Below are positions 24,762 through 32,489 of a stretch of 33,753 bases of DNA, piece after piece; positions within the stretch are counted from its first letter, which is position 1, and each line of letters opens with the position of its first letter. The notes below the pieces were generated by a model. The model was not told where the DNA came from. It searched no databases and saw only the letters and a list, made by a program, of their open reading frames with translations. The position numbers and the translations under genes are program-made. The DNA comes from Prochlorococcus sp. AG-412-I05 (lineage in GTDB: Bacteria; Cyanobacteriota; Cyanobacteriia; PCC-6307; Cyanobiaceae): the NCBI GenBank assembly GCA_003214855.1, contig QCLC01000022.1, positions 1-33,753 on the forward strand, given 5' to 3'.

Positions 24762-24929
24762 CTAGGCCTCGATCTCATACTGAATTGCGATTTGATGCAG
24801 CTCATCGAGCGTCAATTCGGCAAAATAACTCCGCAAGCAAAGCAAGGATTCAAAGCTCTCTAAGGTGCCACCACCTTCTTTAAGCAGCAATAGTCGAGCC
24901 AATCTCATGGCGAGTTCATTCTGGGTCAT
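24762..24929 (-). CDS. Small helical protein coupled to the DUF1651 gene
   Basis: 55 residues from ATG 24929, chosen because this ATG overlaps the upstream stop as ATGA. The sequence TQNELAMRLARLLLLKEGGG, then LESFESLLCLRSYFAELTLD and ELHQIAIQYEIEA, looks like a compact helical protein. An alternative start at 24995 would overlap the upstream gene by 70 bp. No known family was recognised. Confidence 0.6.
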   Translation of the reverse strand: MTQNELAMRLARLLLLKEGGGTLESFESLLCLRSYFAELTLDELHQIAIQYEIEA

Positions 24930-25219
24930 GCGGCGAGCTCTTCTGTGCAACGAGGGTCTGGGTCTTCCCCGCATGGAGTCGTCAGCTTTTGCCATCCATC
25001 AAGAAGCATCTGACCACATAGTTCAAGGGCTTGATCCAAAGGAAGTCTCAGGCGCTGTTTCATCTGCGATGGAGTTCCATCCATTTGTGCACTCCATTGA
25101 TCAACAAAAACGAAGGGGTTTCTGATCCAACTGTTGGCATCGCAGTGGAAGCGATAGCAGAAATGGCCATCAGGGCTGATGAGCCAGCCATTGACCTGTT
25201 GCACTGGAGGACTTGGCAT
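24926..25219 (-). CDS. DUF1651 protein
   Basis: 97 residues. VNGWLISPDGHFCYRFHCDA, then NSWIRNPFVFVDQWSA and LPLDQALELCGQMLLDGWQK, match the DUF1651 pattern (GWL.sPdG....F..D..SW...P.vFVD) that is common in marine Synechococcus and Prochlorococcus. The function is unknown; the many copies per genome suggest an accessory role. It forms an operon with the small helical protein downstream through an ATGA overlap. Confidence 0.8.
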   Translation of the reverse strand: MPSPPVQQVNGWLISPDGHFCYRFHCDANSWIRNPFVFVDQWSAQMDGTPSQMKQRLRLPLDQALELCGQMLLDGWQKLTTPCGEDPDPRCTEELAA

Positions 25220-25738
25220 AACACAAGTGAAAGTACACCTGTACTAGCCTCGTTCCTGCGGTCTGTCAATAGTGGCGATGGGCGGCACGCTGATCTTGTT
25301 AGCTACGCCCCTACATGACCTTGATCAGAGCGTCCTCCGGACGATCGCGACGACCCGAAAACCGATTTCAAAATCGCGCTGTGAGATTTGCGCCTTGCCC
25401 AGGCATCAAAAACACTCCTTCGCAGAGCTTCCAAACTTCACACAACTCATTTGGCCTGGTTCGCAAAGGTAAAGCCCATCCACTAGAAAATTTTGATCAA
25501 CCCCATAGCCATCATTGAGCCCTGCAACGACTTGGCAGGGCAAGTTACCAGAAGCTATAGACAGCGCTGAAGAATGCAGAAAAATTTTTCACCCCAACAG
25601 AAGGAGAACCCACGAAGTAAAGCCTCACTTTCCGCGGGCTTTACGTATTGCGATGATTTAAAAATCATTACCTTGAGGGTACGTCTTTGCCATACTATCA
25701 ATCAGTTGAACCCTATTAGTTTAGTCAGGACAGAGTTA
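25220..25738. other. Intergenic region with two hairpins
   Basis: GCCCTGC/GCAGGGC (25519-25541) and GTAAAGCC/GGCTTTAC (25617-25644) are perfect 7- and 8-bp stems without T runs. The second lies about 95 bp before the secreted-protein gene at 25739. A frame at 25278 (GGTLILLATPLHDLDQSVLR) is protein-like for about 25 codons but then degrades; it could be a relic. Confidence 0.4.
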
Positions 25739-26101
25739 ATGATGACATTGCTTGGCTTGATGATGAGTTTTCTAATCAGTATTTCACCAGTAGTCCCAAG
25801 TGCATTAGCTCCAGAATCAACCTCTTTCACATGTGATGGAAGTCTTGTCGAAGCAACAATCTACAACAATGAGAATGGAACATACAGCAGAGTAAAAGCA
25901 TATGAAGAGCTTGATGCTGGAGCTTTTATCGTGATCAAGCTAGTGAATTCAAAACTAATGCTACCAAGAACCTTCAACGTTGGCGAAACAAGTTTTACTG
26001 ATGGCAAATGGTGGTGGAACTATGCAGATCATCAACATCCAACTTTCCGGGGTCTTACACCACTCGGTGAAATTCAAGATTTTAGCTGTGAAGCTCTATA
26101 A
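25739..26101 (+). CDS. Small secreted protein
   Basis: 120 residues from the double ATG at 25739/25742, chosen because it gives a signal peptide (TLLGLMMSFLISISPVVPSA). The mature part is SFTCDGSLVEATIYNNENGT, SRVKAYEELDAGAFIVIKLV, then ETSFTDGKWWWNYADHQHPT and IQDFSCEAL, with one cysteine at each end that probably pair. It looks beta-rich. I do not recognise it; it resembles other small exported proteins of this group. Confidence 0.6.
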   Translation: MMTLLGLMMSFLISISPVVPSALAPESTSFTCDGSLVEATIYNNENGTYSRVKAYEELDAGAFIVIKLVNSKLMLPRTFNVGETSFTDGKWWWNYADHQHPTFRGLTPLGEIQDFSCEAL

Positions 26102-26314
26102 GCTAACATTGGATTAGGATGGCTAGCACCATGTCTCGCGTATTAGGCATTAGTTAGCAACAGTCAAATGGATATTTCCTAAGTATTGCTGAACATGATT
26201 CATCCCAATCAACAAAGAATCACCTCAAGCAAGCAAGCCATACACAGAACAGCGCTTAAGAAAAATCAGCGAAAGCAAACTAGTGTGAGCGATAGGAGAT
26301 CACACGTCCTTTTA

Positions 26315-26404
26315 ATGAGCCTCCCTCGACCTGGTGCCATTGCTGTAGGAGTTAGTGGGTCTGCTGCTGTTGCGTTGTCACTGTTGAAGGAGTCTTACCC
26401 ATGA
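26315..26404 (+). CDS. 29-residue peptide coupled to trigger-factor fragment
   Basis: ATG 26315 gives SLPRPGAIAVGVSGSAAVAL and then SLLKESYP. It has one weakly hydrophobic, Gly/Ala-rich helix. Its TGA overlaps the next ATG (ATGA), which supports real translation. The frame is open upstream to 26186, but that part is low-quality. It may be a leader peptide that couples translation of the next gene. Confidence 0.4.
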   Translation: MSLPRPGAIAVGVSGSAAVALSLLKESYP

Positions 26405-26799
26405 CGAAGGCGGGGTTGAAAGTCAAAATCAATGCGTTGCCAGACAACCACATCTCGATAGAGCTAGAGGTTCCAGCAGCTCGCTGCAAATCTAGTTATG
26501 ACGCAGCCTTATCGCGCCTAGGTAGCGCAATAAGGCTGCCAGGCTTCCGTCCAGGAAAGATTCCTAAGCAAGTGATCATTCAGCAGATCGGTATCGCACG
26601 TATCAAAGCAGCGGCACTAGAGAAGCTGATCGATATGACATGGAAGGAAGCCATCGTTCAAGAGTCAATCGAACCAATTTCTGAGGCGCAGCTTAAAGAA
26701 GAACTTCAAACTCTTGTGGATCGCTTCAGTCCTGATAAAAGTGTGACATTTACTCTTGAAGCAGAGGTGGCTGCAGCAAGCAAAATGGAAGAAGCGTGA
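26401..26799 (+). CDS. Stand-alone trigger factor ribosome-binding domain
   Basis: 132 residues. LKVKINALPDNHISIELEVP starts the trigger-factor N-terminal fold, and GFRPGKIPKQVIIQ (residues 48-61) is the ribosome-docking signature (GFRxGxxP). The remainder matches the N-domain to about residue 130. The PPIase and C-terminal chaperone arms (another 300 or more residues) are absent, and I see no trace of them in the next 250 bp. It could dock at L23 next to the exit tunnel, competing with or modulating full trigger factor. It could also be a truncated copy, but its intact frame and coupling argue for use. Confidence 0.8.
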   Translation: MTKAGLKVKINALPDNHISIELEVPAARCKSSYDAALSRLGSAIRLPGFRPGKIPKQVIIQQIGIARIKAAALEKLIDMTWKEAIVQESIEPISEAQLKEELQTLVDRFSPDKSVTFTLEAEVAAASKMEEA

Positions 26800-27063
26800 A
26801 AAGCCGACCGGTCAGAACTTGAAAAGAGTAAAGAGACAAAGAAGATCAGAACATGACTAATTACTGTTGGTAGTCTTATGGGGTGTTAACTAAGGTATAG
26901 ATTACAATTCAACGCAAGATGTTGGTCAGCCAGATAAACACAAGGGTGATTGACTCATGAATGCAATTAACTGGTTGAGATCACAATCGTCAGATTCGTT
27001 TGCCACATTAGCTCCGCCGCGCAGTTGTTCTGACTAATCTCTTCTGCAGTTGGCTTGATAGCG

Positions 27064-27627
27064 GTGAAACGATCTGAACTCTTGAGAGTCATAACAGGGG
27101 CGGCAGTGTTGAGTATCAGCCAATGTCTTGGGCGCCCAAGCCAAGCCTTGGCAATGGAGGGAAAGCTTCCTGCTCTAGACGCTAAAGCCCCAGACTTTGA
27201 GCTAGAGGCCGCTGCTCAAGAAGGTGCACTGACTGAGAAATTACAACGTGATGCCTTTCTAGGCAGTTGGCTGGTTCTTTACTTCTACCCTCGCGACTTC
27301 ACCAGTGGCTGCACACTCGAGGCGCGTGGATTCCAGCGAGATCTCTCAGACTTTAAAGCTGCAGGTGCAGCTGTGGTTGGAGTCAGCGCTGATGGCACCG
27401 AAGAACACGTGAGTTTCTGTAGCAGCGAAGGCCTTGGATACACACTGTTGTCTGACCCAGGTGGAGTCGTCAGCGAAAGGTATGGATCATGGAGTTCACC
27501 ATTCAGCCAACGTCATACATTTCTGATTGATCCCGATGGCATCCTTCGCGCTCGCTGGGAAGACGTAAGTCCATCTCGCCATAGTCAAGATGTGCTGCGA
27601 GCGTTGAAGGAACTTCAGCAGTCATAA
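27064..27627 (+). CDS. Exported peroxiredoxin, PrxQ/BCP-like
   Basis: 187 residues from GTG 27064; TTG 27055 is an alternative. A signal-like N-terminus (SELLRVITGAAVLSIS up to ALA) precedes a thioredoxin-fold peroxiredoxin: APDFEL, then LVLYFYPRDFTSGCTLEARG with peroxidatic Cys83, and GVSADGTEEHVSFCSSEGLG. The usual PrxQ second Cys five residues on is Arg here, so Cys119 or an outside thiol must resolve. It reduces peroxides, probably in the periplasm or thylakoid lumen, with thioredoxin-like partners. It stands alone, about 200 bp before phytochelatin synthase. Confidence 0.85.
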   Translation: MKRSELLRVITGAAVLSISQCLGRPSQALAMEGKLPALDAKAPDFELEAAAQEGALTEKLQRDAFLGSWLVLYFYPRDFTSGCTLEARGFQRDLSDFKAAGAAVVGVSADGTEEHVSFCSSEGLGYTLLSDPGGVVSERYGSWSSPFSQRHTFLIDPDGILRARWEDVSPSRHSQDVLRALKELQQS

Positions 27628-27833
27628 ATGAATCGCGAGAGAAAGAGACCATCTACCTTCTGCCCAAAAGAAGAAAAACATATCGCAAAAAGGTAAAACA
27701 ATAGCGCAAATATATTTAAATTTCCTGCAATATTGTGCACACCGGAAAGCGTTGATCCTGTAAGGGTTCATTCCTTCTGTCAAACAAGTCTGAAACTAGA
27801 TAGAATGGTGCACTGCTCAGTATAGGTGAGGCA

Positions 27834-28583
27834 ATGGTCTTTAATCCTGCTCGAAAATACAAGACAGCTAAACATTTCATCTGGATAACTTCTCCTAGAA
27901 TTAGCTTATTGAGTTTTGCTCTGATAGTAAGCCCTTGGTCTAATCCTGCCCTAGCGGAAAAACTAGTTCCAATAACGACCTCAGAAGGAATGATCTTGTT
28001 GCAAAGAAGCAAGTCTGTATCAGATTACGGCTCGTTAATGGAAGCTTTTCTGACCCAATCAAACCTTGCCTATTGCGGGGTTGCCAGTGCCGTTATGGTT
28101 CTAAACAGCCTAGCAATTCCGGCACCTCCAGTAGATGGTTTCAGAAACTACCACTTCTGGACCCAAGACAATATCTTCGACTCGGATTCATCTCAAGCAG
28201 TAATTAGCCCAGCCAAAGTAAGGCGTCAGGGCATGACACTTCAAGAAGTTCAAAACCTACTCAGTCATCATGGTGTTTCTTCTAAGCGTTTACACGGAGA
28301 TACCCTTAGCCTGTCAGCGTTTAAATCGCTTGTGAAAGCTAATCTTGACGATTCAAGTGATCGCTTGATCGTGAATTATGACAGAAAAGTTATTGGCCAA
28401 AAAGGCGGTGGGCACTTCTCTCCACTAGCAGCTTATGACGCTGTTACTGACAAAGTTCTAATCCTAGATGTTGCCCGATATCGCTATCCTTCTGTATGGG
28501 TAAAAACACATGATCTATGGAGAGCAATGCGAACATTAGACCGCATATCAGGATTGCAGAGAGGGATACTCGCTATTAAGTAG
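27834..28583 (+). CDS. Exported bacterial-type phytochelatin synthase
   Basis: 249 residues of the papain-like phytochelatin synthase family. The triad is visible: Cys81 in NLAYCGVASAVMVLN, His194 in GGGHFSPLAAYD and Asp212 in VLILDVARYRYPSVWV. Bacterial short forms mainly cleave glycine from glutathione and may make little phytochelatin. The N-terminus has a basic stretch, then ISLLSFALIVSPWSNPALA, a likely signal peptide (cleavage near residue 41), so it would act outside the cytoplasm. ATG 27834 follows GTGAGG. There is no plant-like C-terminal Cys domain. In this window it adds to arsenic and metal handling. Confidence 0.9.
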   Translation: MVFNPARKYKTAKHFIWITSPRISLLSFALIVSPWSNPALAEKLVPITTSEGMILLQRSKSVSDYGSLMEAFLTQSNLAYCGVASAVMVLNSLAIPAPPVDGFRNYHFWTQDNIFDSDSSQAVISPAKVRRQGMTLQEVQNLLSHHGVSSKRLHGDTLSLSAFKSLVKANLDDSSDRLIVNYDRKVIGQKGGGHFSPLAAYDAVTDKVLILDVARYRYPSVWVKTHDLWRAMRTLDRISGLQRGILAIK

Positions 28584-28624
28584 TAATGAAGGTTAAAGAC
28601 AATCACTGATAGAATCATTGCTGA

Positions 28625-29122
28625 TCAAGCGATGACCCAGTAGCCACTCCAATCGGGTTTCATTTCATCATGTCGCCCCTGAGGATCGATCTCCAGGACG
28701 ACTGAATATCCCTGTAGATGAATGATCGCGGCATGATCATCCTTGTGGATCTGATCCATCGGCTCGAACCAGCGGCGACGTGCCTTGCCCTTGGCAATCT
28801 GGGCCGAGGGTGCGACCACAAGTTCCAAATGATGCTGTTCAAGCATTTCGCCAGCCTTATAACCTCCCAGATTGATGAACCAGAGCTTATTGGCCTCGTT
28901 GGCTTTGACATTGCCGGCGCTAGCCAATGTGATCCGGTAACCATCCACGAAGCGGATGCGCATGTAGCTGTCCACATGCAACCCTCGAGGATTGCCAATC
29001 CATTGTGATTTCAGCTGGGGAACTGTTGCTTCAATCGTCTCACCCACCACCCAGCGCACATCGTGCATCTCCACGTGTCCTCCGCGTGTCCTCCCACCCA
29101 ACACGACAAGGTAGAGATTCAT
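28625..29122 (-). CDS. DUF1543 protein
   Basis: 165 residues. LYLVVLGGRTRGGHVEMHDV, then RWVVGETIEATVPQLKSQW and LHVDSYMRIRFVDGYRITLA, match DUF1543. A second half, KLWFINLGGYKAGEMLEQHH, repeats the opening 'f.nlGGy..g...E.H' pattern, so it is a two-repeat protein. The function is unknown and it is probably cytoplasmic. It is convergent with phytochelatin synthase, with 41 bp between stops and no clear terminator. Confidence 0.8.
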   Translation of the reverse strand: MNLYLVVLGGRTRGGHVEMHDVRWVVGETIEATVPQLKSQWIGNPRGLHVDSYMRIRFVDGYRITLASAGNVKANEANKLWFINLGGYKAGEMLEQHHLELVVAPSAQIAKGKARRRWFEPMDQIHKDDHAAIIHLQGYSVVLEIDPQGRHDEMKPDWSGYWVIA

Positions 29123-29250
29123 CTCAATAAAAGATTAATCAAGGGAAAGATCATTTTTGATGCTTAAAAAGAAATACTGCACAAAAGCTTCGCTTAAGCT
29201 AGCTTGCCAAAAGAAAAGACCAAAAGAATAATACGAAATTAAGCTATCAG

Positions 29251-29337
29251 CTATTCCTTTTGAGGTTTCCAAAGCAACAATACAACCCAAAGAGTAGATG
29301 AGATAACGATCAATGCCTCAACAAGGTATGTGTGCAT
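29251..29337 (-). CDS. 28-residue single-helix membrane peptide
   Basis: ATG 29337 gives HTYLVEALIVISSTLWVVLL and then LWKPQKE and a stop. One transmembrane helix with a short basic tail is typical of real mini membrane proteins. It lies in a 487-bp gap that otherwise holds no gene I can support; a plus-strand frame at 29313 overlaps it and is not protein-like. Confidence 0.4.
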   Translation of the reverse strand: MHTYLVEALIVISSTLWVVLLLWKPQKE

Positions 29338-29609
29338 ACTGCATCCTCTCGCTCTTGCCAAGCTTAGCAAGAATTTTCAAGAAAAGAAAGAAAAATGCTA
29401 AAACCAGATTAATGGAAAAAGAATTTGAATTAATCCCCATATTAAATCATGAATCTATCCTTATTCCGTTCATCCTTGCTCTACGAGCAAAGCCTCATGG
29501 AGTGAAGAACCGGAGCCTATAGACATCCCAATAAAAACAAACATCGAGAGTAATTGCCAACAAACTAGATGAGGACAAATCGCTCTAGATATCTTATTAC
29601 TCCTGTCGA

Positions 29610-29915
29610 TCAAGTCGATTCATTATTTCGCGCACGTTTTACCACTAGACCAGCTTCTACAGCCGTTGTTGCAGCCACAAATAAGAGACCTATAAGACCC
29701 ACTAGTTGATTTCTTTGATCATTAACAGGATCAATATCTTGACCCAAGACAGCACCAAGAACAATCCAAATACTAACGATCGCGGAAGTAATCCAATAGG
29801 CCTTCCACCTACGTTGATAGAGGTAACCAGCCCCAAGACCTGGCAGAATATTTAATGCGACAGCAACCCAACCAGCAGAAGATGCCACAATTTGCTCTTT
29901 GGTCGACTTATCCAT
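29610..29915 (-). CDS. Small three-helix membrane protein, TM2-like
   Basis: 101 residues from ATG 29915; the longer frame begins at 29942. AVALNILPGLGAGYLYQRRW is like the TM2-type 'lp.l.aGylY.gr...' turn between helices 1 and 2. The second helix is WITSAIVSIWIVLGAVLG, the third QLVGLIGLLFVAATTAVEAG. No function is known. It stands alone. Confidence 0.6.
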   Translation of the reverse strand: MDKSTKEQIVASSAGWVAVALNILPGLGAGYLYQRRWKAYWITSAIVSIWIVLGAVLGQDIDPVNDQRNQLVGLIGLLFVAATTAVEAGLVVKRARNNEST

Positions 29916-30083
29916 GTGAAAGTGACAAACAGCTAATATCATAGCAAATCAAAATGATGCAATAGGCGACAAGCAATTAAGCATAAAAAGCCATGCCGAT
30001 ACAAGACAAAACTAATCTGTGTAAATTTAAAACAGTTGAATGTTAAACAACTAATTTACTGGGCCCTCCTCCTCCATCAGCAA

Positions 30084-30272
30084 CTACAATACTTCTAAGT
30101 CCAGAATGGATTCAGCCACTTTACGCCTTAAAGAAACGAGTAATTCTGAGTCCATAGCAGACTCTGCAATCATCAGCTTTACCTGTTGAACAGCATGCTC
30201 TAGGCTTAGAGCTTTAAGCTTGCAAATGTGCTTATTGACTTTGCATTGCTGCAGCGTATAAGAGTCAATCAT
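30084..30272 (-). CDS. Possible small helical protein
   Basis: 62 residues: DSYTLQQCKVNKHICKLKAL, then SLEHAVQQVKLMIAESAMDS and ELLVSLRRKVAESILDLEVL. It has a good amphipathic helical pattern over its second half. I do not recognise it. It is plausible as a real small protein, but the start context is weak. Confidence 0.4.
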   Translation of the reverse strand: MIDSYTLQQCKVNKHICKLKALSLEHAVQQVKLMIAESAMDSELLVSLRRKVAESILDLEVL

Positions 30273-30614
30273 AAAATCAATACATCAATCAAGGCATGCA
30301 TCAAACAAAGGAAATCTTAGTTTTACTCTCTTTCTATTTTAGCTCTCAAGAAAAAGTCACTGTTTAATTTTTAACTCCTCCTAGCAGTCCTAAGGTCATC
30401 GATAACAATAGAGTAACTTAGCCTTCGTCTTTTGTATGAATCATGGCTCATTAGGAAAAATCAATACTCTCAGCAAGCAAGCACTAGTTCAAACTAATGA
30501 AGAGGTCATGGATTAACAATGTGTGAATAGAGTCTGGATTAATTGTAGCCTTCATGCAAAGAGTTTCGTCTTATTTGCCAACTCAGATTGCTTCCTTTGT
30601 TGGCTTTACTGCAG
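30273..30614. other. Gene-poor stretch
   Basis: A 26-codon frame (30436-30516, NHGSLGKINTLSKQALVQTN) is the only faint candidate. A plus-strand frame at 30523 overlaps the end of the methyltransferase gene and looks like a shadow. No terminator was seen. Confidence 0.3.
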
Positions 30615-31262
30615 TCAAGGCTTTGTCGCGATGACTGCAAAAAATGGATCTCCTTTGCCGCCTAGCAACCCCAACACACCTGTTGAGCGAGTCTCCTCTG
30701 CGATGATCTCAGGCTTTGGCCAACCCTGAGCCATCAGCACCTTAGAAACGTAGGTGAAATGATCACGGTCATCGCCATCCCTCCAGATCTGCGGAGCTTT
30801 TGTGAAAAACATACGATTCGAGAAGGCAACGATGACTTGGCCCTTCGAGCGCGTCACACGCAATAACTCCTCAGCCATATCCTCAGGCTGCTGAAGGTAT
30901 TGCCAACCAGCAATGATGAGAGTCGCATCAATGCTCTCATCCTTAAGCGGAATGGACTGGTTGAGATTGAAATTCTGAACCCAATGGCTATCAAGCCGGT
31001 TGTTGGCCACGAGTTCCTTTTCATTGAGGCCATGGCCGATCACACGGTCATAAATGACATCATCAGGCAGGTGAGACACCCAGCTCGACATCAAGTCGAG
31101 CACTGTGGCGCAAGACGGAATCTTCTCCCGATAAAGCCGCGTCAAACGCCCCCGAAATGCCTCGTCCAGATGATGAACGAAACGAGGCTCAGCATAAAAA
31201 AGCACGTCATCGTTCTGATCGAGCTTGGAACGTTGTTCGTTTCGAAGAACTTGAACCGCCAA
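30615..31262 (-). CDS. SAM-dependent methyltransferase-like protein
   Basis: 215 residues. FYAEPRFVHHLDEAFRGRL, then ATVLDLMSSWVSHLPDDVIY as a modified motif I (DLMSS in place of GxGxG), VIGHGLNEKELVANNRLDSH, then DATLIIAGWQYLQQPEDMAE and LLRVTRSKGQVIVAFSNRMF (motif with post-strand). This matches a methyltransferase-11-like family known in cyanobacteria and plastids that starts 'VLDLMSSWVSHLP'. The changed motif I leaves catalysis and substrate open. It stands alone. Confidence 0.75.
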   Translation of the reverse strand: MAVQVLRNEQRSKLDQNDDVLFYAEPRFVHHLDEAFRGRLTRLYREKIPSCATVLDLMSSWVSHLPDDVIYDRVIGHGLNEKELVANNRLDSHWVQNFNLNQSIPLKDESIDATLIIAGWQYLQQPEDMAEELLRVTRSKGQVIVAFSNRMFFTKAPQIWRDGDDRDHFTYVSKVLMAQGWPKPEIIAEETRSTGVLGLLGGKGDPFFAVIATKP

Positions 31263-31578
31263 GGTGATTGCGAAGCGATGCTCAGTCTCGCCTGCTGCAA
31301 ACCATTCCGCGAGTCAATAACCTGAAGGCCTCACAAGATTCAACTAAGCTCATATCCGCAAAACATGCTCGCCATCGTCGACTTTTGAGAGTTTCTCTAG
31401 ATAGATCATGTCAGTGCGAATCCACTCGAGCAGATGAATTTGAAGCTGCCAAAGGGGAACTTGTGGAGCATTATCAGTTAGTTTTCTTGCCAATCATTGC
31501 AGCTACTTGCAGGAAATAGAAAGCCCACGCACTAGCAGGGGCTTCATGAATCGCCACTGAGCTTGTAGTGATTCGTCC
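31263..31578. other. Gap with a minus-strand terminator
   Basis: AAGCCC (31521-31526) and GGGCTT (31539-31544) form a stem. On the minus strand it is followed by TCTATTTCC, a fair terminator for the gene at 31579-31881. I see no gene in the rest. Confidence 0.45.
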
Positions 31579-31881
31579 TTACCATAAAAATTCTTTTCGT
31601 GCCGAGAGCGAGCAGGTCTCCTTTGCTGCGGCAGGCTCAGCGATAGGTGCCTTGATGGCTTGCTTGGCTTGCGGCAGTGCTGTTTGAAGCGCCTCAATCT
31701 GTGCTTCAACTTTGTTGACTGAATCAAGTAAATCGGCCCTTACATTCTCGAGATGAGAAACACGTTCTGTGTTCTGGCGATCTTGAGCAGCCTTGAACAC
31801 AGAATCACTGATCACATAAATGCGAGGACGTGTTTTATAGAAGCATGGACTAGGGGAAAACTCGTCAAAGAGGGAGTACAT
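31579..31881 (-). CDS. Small coiled-coil protein
   Basis: 100 residues. The N-terminus SLFDEFSPSPCFYKTRPRIY is followed by a helical stretch (about 28-70) with heptad-like spacing, RQNTERVSHLENVRADLLDS and VNKVEAQIEALQTALPQAKQ, and then a Pro/Ala-rich tail. I do not recognise it. A terminator follows on this strand. Confidence 0.5.
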   Translation of the reverse strand: MYSLFDEFSPSPCFYKTRPRIYVISDSVFKAAQDRQNTERVSHLENVRADLLDSVNKVEAQIEALQTALPQAKQAIKAPIAEPAAAKETCSLSARKEFLW

Positions 31882-31967
31882 GGTGATCTATGAGAGACCT
31901 TTACAGCTTGGTCGACGTAGAGGCCTAGACCGAACAAAAACAGTACGGAGAACCAGGCCCGGTTGAG

Positions 31968-32129
31968 ATGAAGCCTCCATTGCAAAGTGATATTTGTACG
32001 GTATTCGCTGGACTTCAGTTCTGGTGGATAGGTGCGACGATGGGGCTATTCAGTAAAAGAAGAAGCTCACAAATCGTGTTCAAGCCTCCAGGGAATTCGG
32101 CACAAACTTCAAGCCCCAAAGAGATCTAA
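31968..32129 (+). CDS. Possible small basic protein
   Basis: 53 residues from ATG 31968 (or 29 from ATG 32040, where GLFSKRRSSQIVFKPPGNSA begins). The upstream form adds a short hydrophobic segment, TVFAGLQFWWIGATMG. It is followed after 5 bp by a second mini-ORF. The family is unknown. Confidence 0.35.
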   Translation: MKPPLQSDICTVFAGLQFWWIGATMGLFSKRRSSQIVFKPPGNSAQTSSPKEI

Positions 32130-32134
32130 GTCCA

Positions 32135-32230
32135 ATGAGCCGGGGCGACGAATTTAAAAGACGCTTGGAGAAGACTTTTGCTGAAAGCCCTTCGCAAATA
32201 GACGACAGAATGAAACCATTTCCACCATGA
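32135..32230 (+). CDS. 31-residue basic/acidic mini protein
   Basis: ATG 32135 gives SRGDEFKRRLEKTFAESPSQ and then IDDRMKPFPP and a stop. It is strongly charged and probably helical. It lies 5 bp after the preceding mini-ORF, so the two could be co-transcribed. No family was recognised. Confidence 0.4.
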   Translation: MSRGDEFKRRLEKTFAESPSQIDDRMKPFPP

Positions 32231-32446
32231 GATAGAAATATGATGCTTAATCGTTCAAGTCTTAAGACTCTGGCTACTTTACGTTGTTTGCTCTCTCTTT
32301 GTTGAGATTATATGTTATTTGTTTGTTGTCAAGGCATGTCCTGGCTGGATAACAGGGAACTCCTTTATAGAATTATTTGATTTTTTGCTTTAAAGCCTTA
32401 TCCTTTTCTTTGATCGACTATTAGACTTTGAAGTCATATCAATTAT

Positions 32447-32482
32447 AAATATTCAAGGCTTCCAATGAAGCCTTGAATATTT
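32447..32482 (-). terminator. Terminator of the right-edge porin
   Basis: A perfect 15-bp stem (core TTCAAGGCTT / AAGCCTTGAA) with a 6-nt loop lies 8 bp after the porin stop. The A/T-rich outer stem continues into TATAATT on the minus strand. Confidence 0.7.
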
Positions 32483-32489
32483 TCTCTGA

